Below, piece after piece: positions 48,202-60,200 of a DNA stretch of 64,000 bases. Origin of the DNA: Thauera humireducens (GTDB lineage Bacteria; Pseudomonadota; Gammaproteobacteria; Burkholderiales; Rhodocyclaceae); NCBI RefSeq assembly GCF_001051995.2, contig NZ_CP014646.1, positions 1,302,001 to 1,366,000 of the forward strand, given 5' to 3'. The position numbers and the translations under genes were made by a program. The notes beneath the pieces are model-generated. The model did not search any database, had not been told where the DNA came from, and saw only the letters and a list, made by a program, of their open reading frames with translations. The stretch's first letter is position 1, and each line of letters starts with the position of its first letter.

Positions 48202-51200
48202 TCACCCCACCTCTGCAAACCTCCCCGCCTCAAGGGCGTCGCGCCGGGTGCGCGGCAGATAGACGCCGTCGTCAGCCTCGCGGATGCGCCGTTGCCGGTT
48301 GCGCACGCTCTGCCACAACTGCGGCGGTGTGATCCGGCGGCCGGGATTGACCTTGTTGAACTCGGCTATCGCGCTGCGTGCCTCGTCCATGCCGCTTTGG
48401 TCCTGCTCCATCGCGGCGCGTGCGAACTGCGTCATCAAGTCCTGGCGTCGCTCGTTGAGTCGTCGATCCGCGCTCATCACCGCGCTGCGACCCTCGAAGG
48501 CAAGGCGGATCTCGGAAGGCGAGAAGCCTGACGCCTGCCCGAGCACGCCAGCCAAGCTCACCTCGTCCTTGATGACCACGCCAGTCCGGTCGACTTCGCC
48601 GTCGCTGTACTGGCGGTATGCCTTGATCGGGTTGCGCGCGAAGATCGGCAGCATGTCCTCCAGGCCGCGGGCGTAATCGCCGTCGGACATCTTTTGCGCG
48701 CCCTTGGCCGCATTCACACCCATGCCGATCACCGGACCAAGCATGGCCGTGGCGAAGGCTTCGGCCCAGCGCTGCCCCTCCAGGCTCTCATTCACGTCCG
48801 GCAGCAGCAGCTTGTCCAAACCCACACGCCCGGAGACGTCCCACGGCGTCAGGCGCGAGAAGCCGCGGGCGATCACCTCGGAGGCTTTCGGCCCGAAGGC
48901 GTCTGCCAGCATGTTGCGCAAGGCAACCTCGGCGTCCCACGGCTCATCGTCGCTGCCGCCCAACGCAGAGGCCAGCGCCAGAAGCGTGCCAACCATCGGC
49001 AGGCCCAGCACGCCGGCCGCGGCCGCGTGCATGGTCATCAGCGAGGCAAAGACCTTGCGCGCCTCGCGCCTGACCTCGGGCGACTCGCCATTGACCGACT
49101 GGTAGGCATTGCGCGCGATCGTGTAGATCATGTTCTGCGCGTACTGCTTGAACAGCAGAACAACCTTGGCGACGTTGCCCTGCATCACCCGCGGCCGGTT
49201 GCCGGCCGAGTAATCGAAGTGGCCGTCGTAGGTCGCCTTCACCGCTTGCGCGTAGGCCGTGTCGTGCTTCGATCCAGCATCGCGCGCAAGACGGTAGGCG
49301 GCCAGGAATGTGGCCTGCCGGTTGAAGCGCTCGGCGTGGTGGAACAGGAAGCTCGCAGCACGCATCACCGGCCGGATCTTCCACATCACCTTGGCGTCCT
49401 CGCCCTGGGCGATGCCGGCGAGGTCGTGAGCCATGGTGACGTCGATCACGCCGGTTCGCACCGCCTCATCGTAGGCGGCGATCTCATCCTCGTTCTTCAG
49501 GCGCGAACGAAGATCGTTCTTGCCCTCCATCGTTTCCTTCGAGGCCGTCATCAGGGCGGCGCCAGCCTTCCTGAATCCCCACTTGGCACCCAGAACCGGG
49601 TAGGCAACCAGCGGCGTCTGCGACAGGTTCACCATCGCGGCGGCCGGCGAAATGCCGAGGTAGTAGACAAAGCCGAAGCTGGTGAGCGCCGTCGAGAGCG
49701 GGTTGCTCTTCGGGTTCATCATCGCCTCGTGGCGCTTGTTCATCTCGTCAACGACGCGCTGCGCGGCCGGCTGGTCGAAGTCCTCAAGCGCGCTCATCTC
49801 GTCGACGTGCTTCTGCATCCGATCAAGCTCGGCCTGCATTTGGTCGCCGTACCGCAGCTTGGCAAGGTAGCGCGCGCCGTGGAAGGTGTTTTGCGCGAAG
49901 GCACGGCGGGCATCCTGGCTGAAGCCGGGCGTCCCCTTGCGGTGGATGCCGTGCTTCGCCCACGACAGATCGGGCAACGACGACAAGTAGAGCTGGCCCA
50001 GCGTGTCTTCCAGTTCGGCCATCACGCGAGGATCAAGCTGCTGCTCATCGAGCGCGTTGAACAGTTCGGACATGAAGCCGCGCCCGACCATGTCACGTCC
50101 CGCGATGAACTCCTTGCTCAGAATGACGCGCCCGACCTGATACCCGTCCTTCGCCGGGAACGCCTTGACCATCTCCTGACGCATGGCTTCCGCCTCGGCC
50201 ATCGTCTCGGCGCGCGACACGCTCGCAACCTTGCCGGTGTCGTCCTTTGTCACCACGACGTACTGTCCGAAGCGGGCGAGCGGGAAGTACACGCCCTTGA
50301 TCGACTTGAAGAAGTCGTCATCCATGCGCTTCAGGAGTTCCGCGCGCCGCTCTTCTCGGAGTTCGCTGCGCATGATCCGATCGGTGATGGCCTGCCGCAC
50401 CTCCGCATGATGCTTGCGGTAGTGGTCGCGAGCCTCACGATAGACCTTCTGCGCCTCCGGCGAGAGTTGCGCAAATTGCGCCTTGAGCATGTGGCTCTTG
50501 GGCAGATCGTCGCCCGGCATGTGCTCGACCGTGTCGTCGGCGTCGATTTGCGCCAGGGTGGCGTCGTGCATCAGGTCGGCCAGCTTGCTCTCGTCGGGCA
50601 GCTTGCCCCAGCGGCGCGCGAGGTCGTCGGCAGCGGCGCCCACGTCGTTCTTGTCGGCCTCCATCTGCGCGGCGAGGCGGTCGTACTCGGCCAGCGGCAG
50701 CACGTCGCCATACACATCGACCAGTTGCCGGCGGCCCATGAACTGCAAACCCAGCTTCAGCCAGTCAGTCAGCTTGTGCTTGCCGGCCTTCTTCACGTCT
50801 TGGACCGTGATGGACTTCAGGCCATCGCCGATGTTCTTGGCAAGCGCCTGGGCGCCATCCATGCCTGAGCGGCTGAACTGCAATTCATCTGCGCCACGCT
50901 CGGCAGTCTGCACAATGCTTCCCCGCACCTGCTGCTGCGCCATCCTGATGTTGCGCTTGTGCCAAAACGCCGCACGACCAGCATTCGGAGCGTCGTCAGT
51001 CAGGATGCGCTCGGCCACGCGCAGCACCTCGGATAGCGCAGTGTCGTTGCGCGAACTCAGGCCCAGCAGGTTTCGCACTGCCTCAACGAAGTTCGACCAC
51101 ATCGAGCCAGAGCGATACGGAATCGTCTCCAGGTAGGCTTGCGCCTCGCTATTCGACAGCGCCCACGCCAGCACCTCATCGTCGCTACGGAAGGCGTTGT

Positions 51201-54200
51201 TTGCGCCGCCACGCATGTCCTGCTCAAACTCGGTGAGCGTTGCCTTGCCGGCGTCTGCTGCGTCGAAGCGCTTGCGAATGTGCTCTGCAATGGCATCAGT
51301 CACGGCCATCAGGTCGCGCGCATGCTTGCCGGCCAGAGAATTTGGATTCTGCGTGCCATAGAAAACCATGCCGGCCGTGGCGGCATGAACCAGCTCGTGC
51401 AGCAAAACCTCTTCTTCCACGCCGACCCTGCCGGTCATGTCCGCGCCGTTGAGCCACACAACGATGTCGCGGCCCTTCTCGTCGAACCCTGTTTCCGTGT
51501 AACCGCGCGAGTTCGCCATGCTGGCGGGGGCCATGTCGCCGCGGTGGACAATCTTCAGGTCGAGCGCAACGCCGGCTTTCTCAAGGCGCTGCAACTTCTC
51601 CAGCACCTTTTGCGAAACAACTGCCTTCGCGCCATCTTTCGATCGCGTCAAGAACTGCGCCGCCTCGATCAGCGTCTTGCCCTCGATGGCAGACTGCACA
51701 CGCTGCGCTTCTTGTACAGGGGCGTCGCCGACTGAGCGGCTGAAGCTGTCGCCGGCCGATGCAGCCGTCGCCGATCCCGCCCGCACCTCGCCTGCCGCGG
51801 CCCGATCCAGCCCAGCCATCGCGTAGCCGACGAAGTCGTCGACGCTCATCGTCTTCGTGCCCAGCCCGTTGCGCAGCATCCAGGTACGGATCATGCCCAC
51901 GAACGAGCGCAGGAAGTCACCGACGCGCTTCCCGAGCGTCTTGTCGGCCCACTGCACGAAGGCATTGTCGGCGAACTTGTAGCCCGCGCTCCGGCCTTCG
52001 ATCACCGCCTGCTCGACGATGTAGGCGGATGCCTCAGACGCCTTGTTCGACTCGCCGGCCATTGCCATGCGACGCGCCACGCGATCGAGGAAGCCGCGCA
52101 TCGCCGGGTCTTTCACCGACTCCCTGCCGCGCACCATTTCCATCGCGCGCTGGTCGATCTTCTGGCGCTGCTGGCCGTGCATCACCTCATGCAGCAGCAC
52201 AGCGGTTGCGGTGACAGGATTCAGGTTCGGGCCGACAAGGAAGGTCAGGCCAGACTTTGGATCGTAGAAGCCGTTGACGACGCCAGCCGTCGAGAACTTG
52301 CGCATCGTCGCATCGAGGTTGCGGCCGGTCTTCTCGGCCACGATCCGACCCACTTCACGCATGTCCGCGGTGTTGATGACCACGGCGCCGCCACGCTTGC
52401 CGGCTCGGCCGCGCTCAAGCATCTTCTGCGTGACCTCGGACAGGCCACCGAACTGCAAGCGCATCGCGCGAACCAGCCCCTTCTCGGTGATGCCGGTCAG
52501 CAGTGCGTTGCGATCGCGCTGGAAGGTCGCCGAGAAGGCCACTTCAGGGTCAGCATCTCCCGGCTGCCTGTCCCCGCCATCAACGGCCGGGCGGTCGATC
52601 ACCACCATGCGCGCATTGACGCCCGTCTGCACAGGAAGGGACGGGTCCATGAACGAGCCTTCGGGCAGCTTCTCGGACGTGCCGCCCACGGAATCGAGCC
52701 AGTCGCGGAAGTCCTGTGCGCGCTTGTCCTGACCGAAGAAGACCCCTTCGCCCATGATCGCCACGATCCGGCCGCCAGGGCGCAGAAGCGTGAATGCGTG
52801 CTGCACATGCTCGGCGTCGCGGCGGTCGCTGAAAGGCGGGTTCATGATGATGCGGTCGTAGCCGCTCCACGATCCGCGATGCGCCACCCCTACAACCTCG
52901 TCACGGTTGTACAGCCCAAGACGATTGCCCTGTTCATCCTCGAGTCGAACACGCTGACTGCCCATGCTCCCTAGGCCGCGCAGAATGCCTTGTTTGCCAT
53001 CGGGCGCGCGGAAGATGTCGCCGTAGGTGAAGAACTTGCGCGGCTCCATGTTCATGAAGTCGCTCACCTCGGCGAGGTGGTAGCCCTTTTCCTCCAGTAG
53101 CTCGCGGCGCTCGGCGGAAATCTCCACCACGTCCGGTTCTGCGCCTGCCTCGCGGATGCGGTCGGCAATGTGCCCCATGCCGGCGCTCGGCTCGAGCACG
53201 GCCATGTCGGGCTTGATGTCCGCCGCCTCGACCATCTGGTCGGCGATCTCGGCCGGCGTCGGGAAAAAGTCCAGCCCGTCCGCGCGGCGCCCGACCATCG
53301 CGAGTTCCATCTCGCGGACCTTGTTGGCCACGGCGGTCTCTTGCAGCGCGATCACCTCGCGCAGCGCCGAACGGAACTCGCTGGGCGTCTCGATACCGAT
53401 CCGCGACAACAGCTTGCGGCGGTCGTAGGCGTTCTGGAACTGCCACGGCACGGCAAGGCCGTTCGTCTTGTTGCCGCGGCGGCCGATGGCCTCGACAAGT
53501 TCCTTGCCGAACTCGCCCGACAGGGTGATGCGCTTGTCGCCATCGCCCGCCCACACCTTGCGGTTCATCGCCTCGGACGGGCTCAGGATGACGCGGTTCT
53601 GGCCGCGCTTGATCGGCAGCACGATGGCCTTGCCGACAAGTCCACTTTGGCGGATGGCGCGCTCGGCGCTCTCGCGGTTGGCGAACTCGGCCAGCGCGTC
53701 ACCGCGCCCGAACTGCGACACCGCGCGGATGTTGTCCCGAGCGAACTCGAGATAGGCGTCGGTCACGTCATCGGCCACGCTCATCAGTTTCTGGCCGAGC
53801 TTCTTCGTGCCATCAATTTCAAGCATCTGGCGACCGAGCATCGCAAGGTCGGAGCGGAACGCGGTGTAGCTCGGGAAGTCAGCAAAGCCTGCTGTCTCGG
53901 CGGTCGCCGGCTCGCCCTTGCGCTTTTCCTGGTCGGCGTAGCTCGGGTATTTTGCGCGCAGCTCATTGCCCTTGGCGGTGCGCACGTAGCCCAGCAGCGC
54001 CTCAACCTGCGTGCGCGTGCGCACGGCATCGAGGAACTTCGCACGCCCCTCCTGGATCGCCTGCGCGATGTTGCGCATCGTCCGGGCCATTGCCTTCTGT
54101 GCCGCCGCCGCGTTGAGCGCAGCAGAGGCAAAGCGGGCGCGGCGCGCGGTGTTCGCCTTGCGGTAGCGGCTCTCTTCGGCGTTCGCATCCTGCTCCATGC

Positions 54201-57200
54201 GGTCAGCCATCTCGGCCAAGCGCTCGGCCGCGGTCTGGCTCCTGTCGTCAGCGAATGCGTCGCGGCGCTGCTCGACCTGATCCTTCGCTGCCGCAACGTC
54301 ACCGCCTGCCAGCTTCAGGAATGCCTCTGCATCCTCGCGCATCCTGAACTGGAAGCCGGGCACGGCGCCATTGCCACGGAACCCGGAATACCGGCCGCCC
54401 AGCCGCTTTGCGCCGGCCAGCACGGTGTTGTAATCCTCCCTGCTCAGGCGTTCGGCCAGTTGTACGACGAAGAGGTCATGGCCGTCGCGCGTGTGCTTGG
54501 TGGCGATGACCTGCCCGCCCGTCGTCTGGCCGGCTGCGCGAACCTCATTTTGCGCAGCACGCTTGCGCGCCTCGCGGGCCTCGCGCGTACCTTCAGCCTC
54601 GAGTTCGTCGTAGCGGATGCGCTGCTCCGGGGTCAGCATCAGAAACGCCTCATGCCGCGTCTTGCCTTCCCGGATATGCGCGTTCATCAGGCTGCGGTAG
54701 TCGTTGAGCGTCTGCGGGTTCGCCATTGCCTCAGCGCGCGCCGTGCGGCGGACCTCAGCCTCTCGAATGGCCGCCTCACGGTCACGGACGTACTGCGCCA
54801 GCTTGTCGGCGTCGGTCGCCTCGACCATGCGGCGCACCGCTTTCTGGTAGCTATCGCGCGCAATGCCGTAGCTCACGGTCTCGCCAAGTGCGTACTCGCC
54901 GATCATCTGTCGATAGACGGCGTCGACCACGCCGTCCTTCTTCTCGTTGGCGTAGCGCATTTGCAGGTACGGCCCGCCATCGCGCAGCAGTTCGGCCTTG
55001 GTCTTTGCGCTCAGTTCGGCCTTGATGGCGGCCTCGTTAGAGACAACCTGCTCGAACGATGCCTTGAACGCCTCGGGGGTGGCCTTGCCGGTGCGTACGG
55101 ACGCCATCAGCGCTTCATGCTGGGCGGCGTAGCCTGCGGGTGCCTCGGTGGCGGGCGCCTCGACCTTCTCCTTGACGATCTCGACCCGGCGAATCCTGCC
55201 GTCCTGCATCACCGTGCGATTGCCGCCGTTGAAGCTCTTGAAGTCGCGGCCGATGCGCTTCCACTCGTCCATCGTCATCTTGACGGGGCCGGCGTATTTC
55301 GCAGCATCGGCAGCGGCGTCGGCCTCGCGGCGCTCGCGGTCCGTCTGCTCTGCGGCAGCCATGCGGGCGCGGTCCTCGGCAACGCCGCGATCAAAGGTCG
55401 CCTGGCCGCGCTTCGCAAGGTCGTTCAGAGTGTCGTCGTAGTCCTCGAGTCCGTACCGCTTGGCGTGCTCGCGTGCCTCGCGGATCGGGTATCCGTCGCG
55501 CTGGAAGCCGGTGCCGTCGGCGATGCGCTTTTCCGCGTTGGCGATCATCTCTTCCAGTTCGCGGCGCGGCGCTGCGAACTCGTCGTACTCAGTCTTGTAG
55601 GCGTACCCGAACGGCAGCCATGCGCCGCCAACCTTGAACTCCTGGCGCGCATTGGAAATGCCGTCGATCTGACCCGTCTCCATCGGGTACTTGCCCGACA
55701 CCTTGACGGTTTCGCCTCGCTTGAAGGTGAGCGTCTGGCGCTGATCCTCGTCGACGCGCTCGACGATGAATTGGTCGCGGTCAGAGGCGGGTTGCCCGGG
55801 CGCCTCGTCAGTTTCTTCTGCGACAGGACGACCCTCCTCTCCGCGCCACTTCGCCGGAAGTTCCGCAGCCGTGATACGCCCCACGCGAAGATCCGCAATC
55901 AGCCCTTCAAGGTTCGCGGCGTCCGTCGCGCGCTTGTTCCATGCTTCCGTGCCCGACTTGGTGCGCTCGTTCATGGAGCGCAGACGATCCACCTCGGCCT
56001 GCATCGGCGCAATCACCTCGCGGTCGATGCGATCCTCTTGCGCCTTCTTCTGCATCGCCTCGCGCTGATAGCGGTCGCGCACCAGATCATCGAGCTTGAA
56101 GAAGTGACGGGAGGCGTCACGCTTTTGAGCGTCCGTCAGGCCGTCGTACATCTCCAGCGACACGTCGGCGTCGCGCGGCGCATCCATCAGCGCAGCCCAG
56201 TAGGCGCCGCGCGCGGAAACCTCGGACTCGCCGCCGCCGGATGCTGCGGCGTACTTGGCCTTGCGCTCGTCGCCGTTGGCGTTCTCCAGATAGGCGTCGC
56301 GGTAGCGATTGCCGGCCCACTGCTGTTCAAGCCACTGATCGAAGGTCAGACGGTAGGCAGGTTGAGGTTCTTCCTCGGTCGGCGCGTCAGCGGGCTCGGC
56401 GGCCTTGGCCTGCGCGGTCGCCGCCTGCTCGATCTCTGCGATCAGTTCATTCATGCCGCGGATCTTCTGGATCGTCGGGTGCATGCCGCGCCAGTTGCCG
56501 GTGCTGGTCAGATACCAGCCGCCCATGTCCTGCTGGACCTGCCAGTCCTTGCCGTCCAGTGTCACCACGTCGCCCGCGTTGTACGGAGTAAAGGCGGAAA
56601 CCTTGGTCGGGTCGCGGCGGGGGCCGGAGAGGGCGGGGGGCTCTGCGGGGGTGGTGTCGGCCTGTGCACCCGCGAGCACGCCATCAAGCGCATCAGACAC
56701 TTCCTGCGCGTCTTCAGCCATGAGGGCGTTCACGCGCTCGTCGTGAGTCATCCTCGCGCCAGCAAGGCCGAGCGCATCAAATACCGCCTTCAGGTCTTGC
56801 CCGGATGCTTCTTCCAGTCGCTTGCGAAGGGGGCTTTCCTGCCCCGCCTGCTGTGCACGACTGGCGCGCACCAGCGCCTCGCTGATCTGCGTGCGCATCG
56901 CATCAAGATCGGCCGAGTCTTCGATGTTCGCATCCGCCCACGCCTCATCCGGCGCAATGCTGCGCAGTTGTGCGTTCATGGCCTTCAGCGAAGCAATGGT
57001 GCCCGCCCTGTTCGCAAGCTCAATTTGGCCGGCGCGAGAAGCCACGTCGGCGGGGCCGGCGTACCGCTTTGCCTCGGCCTGCTGCGCCGGCCCCGCGCCA
57101 GCCTCCGATGCGCGATACAGCGCAGTCCGTTCCAGCGGTATCGACTCGACCGAAACGAACTCTCCGCTTGGCGCCAGCATGTAGACCGTCGCCGTGCCTC

Positions 57201-60200
57201 CTTCTCCGAGCGCGCCGTCAGCGACTTCAACGGTCTGCCCGCCGCGAAGCCCCATGATGCGACCTGCGGTGAATTTGCTCGCAGCGGCCTCGACGAACCT
57301 TTCTTGCTTGCGCAGTTCCTGCCCTGTGAAATTGGCGAGGAACTGCTTGCGGTGATCGGCGTATGCACGTTGGGCGGCATAGTGCCGCTGAAGCTCCGGC
57401 TCCGCGTTGACCGCCAGAAGCTGATCCATGAACGCCTGCTGCTCGGCCTCAGTCGGCCGGCTCGCCTCGCGCTGCGCCGCCGCTTGTGCCGCCGCCTCTT
57501 CCTCGGCCTCACGCTCCGCGCGCCAGTCGTCGTAGCTCTTGCCGCCAGACTCCTTCTGAAAGCGCGTCAGCAGTGCGCCATCGCCCTTGTTGCGAAGCCG
57601 CGCGACCTCGATGGCGTTGCCGATCTCGGCGAGCACGTCATCAGTGCGGCCGGATTTCTTGGCGTCCGCGATGGCCTGCTCAAGATTCTGCCCGCCGGCC
57701 AGCCCTGTCCCGTAGCTCATCGGGCGATCAGGGTTCTTCGCAAAGCCCGGCGAGGACTTCACCTTGTCCTTGAACTCACCCAGCTTCTCGACGGTGTTGA
57801 CCACCTTGAATTTTCCGTCGCCCGGAACATCGAAGGTTACGAAGCCGATTTGCTCGGCAAGCCTTGCCATGCGTTCGTCTTTTGCGTTGTCGAACGCATC
57901 GCTCGCCGCGTCGATCTTCTTGCTGCCCTTGCCGAACTTCTTTTCTGCGGCCTTGCGGTCAAAGTAGTTCTTGCGCTCGCGCTCCATCTGAGCCTGAAGT
58001 TCCGCATGCTCGGCAGGAACGTTCGCAATCGCGCGATCAATCTCGGCGATCAGCCATGCCTTTGCCTCAGCCGGATTGAAGTCGGTATTGCGCGCGGACT
58101 TCTGGATGGCCTCGGCGATGACGGGGGCCGTGACCGGCTCTGCGGTCTGGCCGGGGTCTTTGTGGGTTGCCTCCTGCTCTGCCGCCTTGCGCCGCTGGAC
58201 TACGTACCCCTTGTCGCCTACGCCTGCGTCTTTCGCCGACACAATCTCGTGCGTCTCAGCCAGTCCACGCGCGCTGAGTTCGCGCGAGGCTGCGGCCTTG
58301 ACGGCGAACGGCTTGCCATCCTTCGCGGTGATGACGTTGAACAGCGGATTGGCGGCGATCTCCTTCGCCCCTTGCTCGCGCTTCTCGCCGGCCTGGTCAA
58401 GGTTGTCGCGGTGAATCCTCGTTGCCTTGCGCTTGCCGTCCTTCGTGAAGGTTTGCAGCAGCTTGCGGTCGCCTTCAAGGTCGGCAGTGCGCACGGTGAC
58501 GGTTTTGCCGTCGCGGCCCTTCAGGGTCGTGAACTCGGGCGCGGCCTGCGTGTCCGCCTGCGTCGCTTGCGGCTGCTGCGGCTGCGCGGCAGCGTCAGTG
58601 GCGGCCCGCCCAGTCGCCTGCTCGGTCGCCGACTGGCCTTCTGCGCGCCTGCGCTGGTACTCGGATTCAGCCTCCATTGACTCAGCAAAGCGGGCGCCAG
58701 CCTCTACGTCCGTCAGGATGCGAGCACTTTTAAATCGGTTGTCGCTGATCGCGGCCTCGATGGTGTCGTATTGCGTGTCGCCAAATACGCCACCTTTGTT
58801 GTAGCGCGTGACCTGGAACTTGCCTGGCTGTTGCGCAGACGGGGAGATCGTTGCGAAAGTGTCGCGCCCAGTGTCGAAAACAGGCATCTCGCCACGCTCG
58901 ACTTTTGCGCTCACCTCGGCGCGGGTCATTTCGCCCAAGCGGTCAGAAAGCGCATATTCCTCGTCGCTGAAGAGTTCGACCTTTCTGTAGCGCTCGATCA
59001 GACTGTCGCGGCTCTCTTGCGCGCCTTCCTGCCCGCGCGCGCCCTGCGTCTGCGCGCTCGGCGAGTTCTTCACCGCCTCAAGCGCCTGGTCGATCGGCGC
59101 ATCAAGCACGATGGCCTTTACCTGCTTGCCCTCTTCTGCGGCAGCCAAGGCTTGATGGTGTCCGTCGACGATGTGGCCGTCGCTGGAAACGATCACAGCC
59201 CTGTCGCCTGCGGCGGTCTTCGCGGCCTCGACCTTCTCCGGCGAGAACTCGGCCTGCGTCGGCTTGAGCGATGCCGCATCGACGCTTGTCGTTTCGTGCG
59301 AGATACCTTGGGCGTTCAGGTGCTTGACCAGTCCGCCATGCGACTTTGCCGGAACCTGCGGCATTTCTGCCCGCGGAATGCCAAGCGTTCCGGTTTCCGG
59401 CGCGAACTCTTTGACACTGGCGCTGGCCTTGCGCGCCTTCATCTTCTCGATCACCGACTTGCTGCCGGCCTCAATCTCGTTGTCCGCTGCTTTCCTGCGC
59501 TTGGCGCCCTCGCTTTCCAGCACGCGGATCGTTTCCGTCTGGAGCTTGTCCGGGTCGTATGTGCCACGCGGCTTCAGCCCTTCCGGCGTAACGTCGCCCC
59601 ACTGGCCGTTGGCAAAGCCAATCGACTTGCCAGCCGACTCGATGTAGTAGCGGCCGTCAGGATACTGGCTGCCGAAATTCACATAGCCGTCGCTCGTGCC
59701 GATGGACGATGCTTGAACCTCCAGCGCCTCAAACTCGCCCTGTACGTTGGTGACGATGCGCTCGGACGGGAATGAAAGGCCACTCGGCATCGGCCTGCGG
59801 TCCTGCTCGAGCACGGGCGCACCTTGGGATGTGCTCGGCCGATTGCCTTGCTGCGCTCGGCCCTGGGTAGTATCGGCACGCTCGGCTTGTGCCTGGAGCG
59901 CTGCCGCGATTTCCTGCTGAGTGGCGCCGGCTGCCAGCGCTTTCTCGTAGTTCGCCAGCAGCGCCCGGCCGTCCTTGCTGGTGTTCGGGTCCCCCATGAA
60001 CGTCACGCCACCGTTGGGCGCGACCGCAAGCTGGACGCCGCTGCTACCGTTCAGTCGGCTCTTGTCGACGGTGGCCTTGATCCACTTTGCCTTTTCGCCC
60101 TCCTGTCCGCGCGCTTCTTCTGCTTGCGTAGCCACTTGTTGAGCCTGGGGCACATTGACGACGGTCTCCTTGGGGGCTGGGGCGGCGGCTCGGTCGGCAA

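Noticed and set aside
53170..58680. A plus-strand open frame of about 1,800 codons antisense to the giant phage gene
   Set aside because: It follows from the GC codon bias of the minus-strand gene. Its translation shows no domain and is full of shadow-type Arg, Leu and Ala runs.
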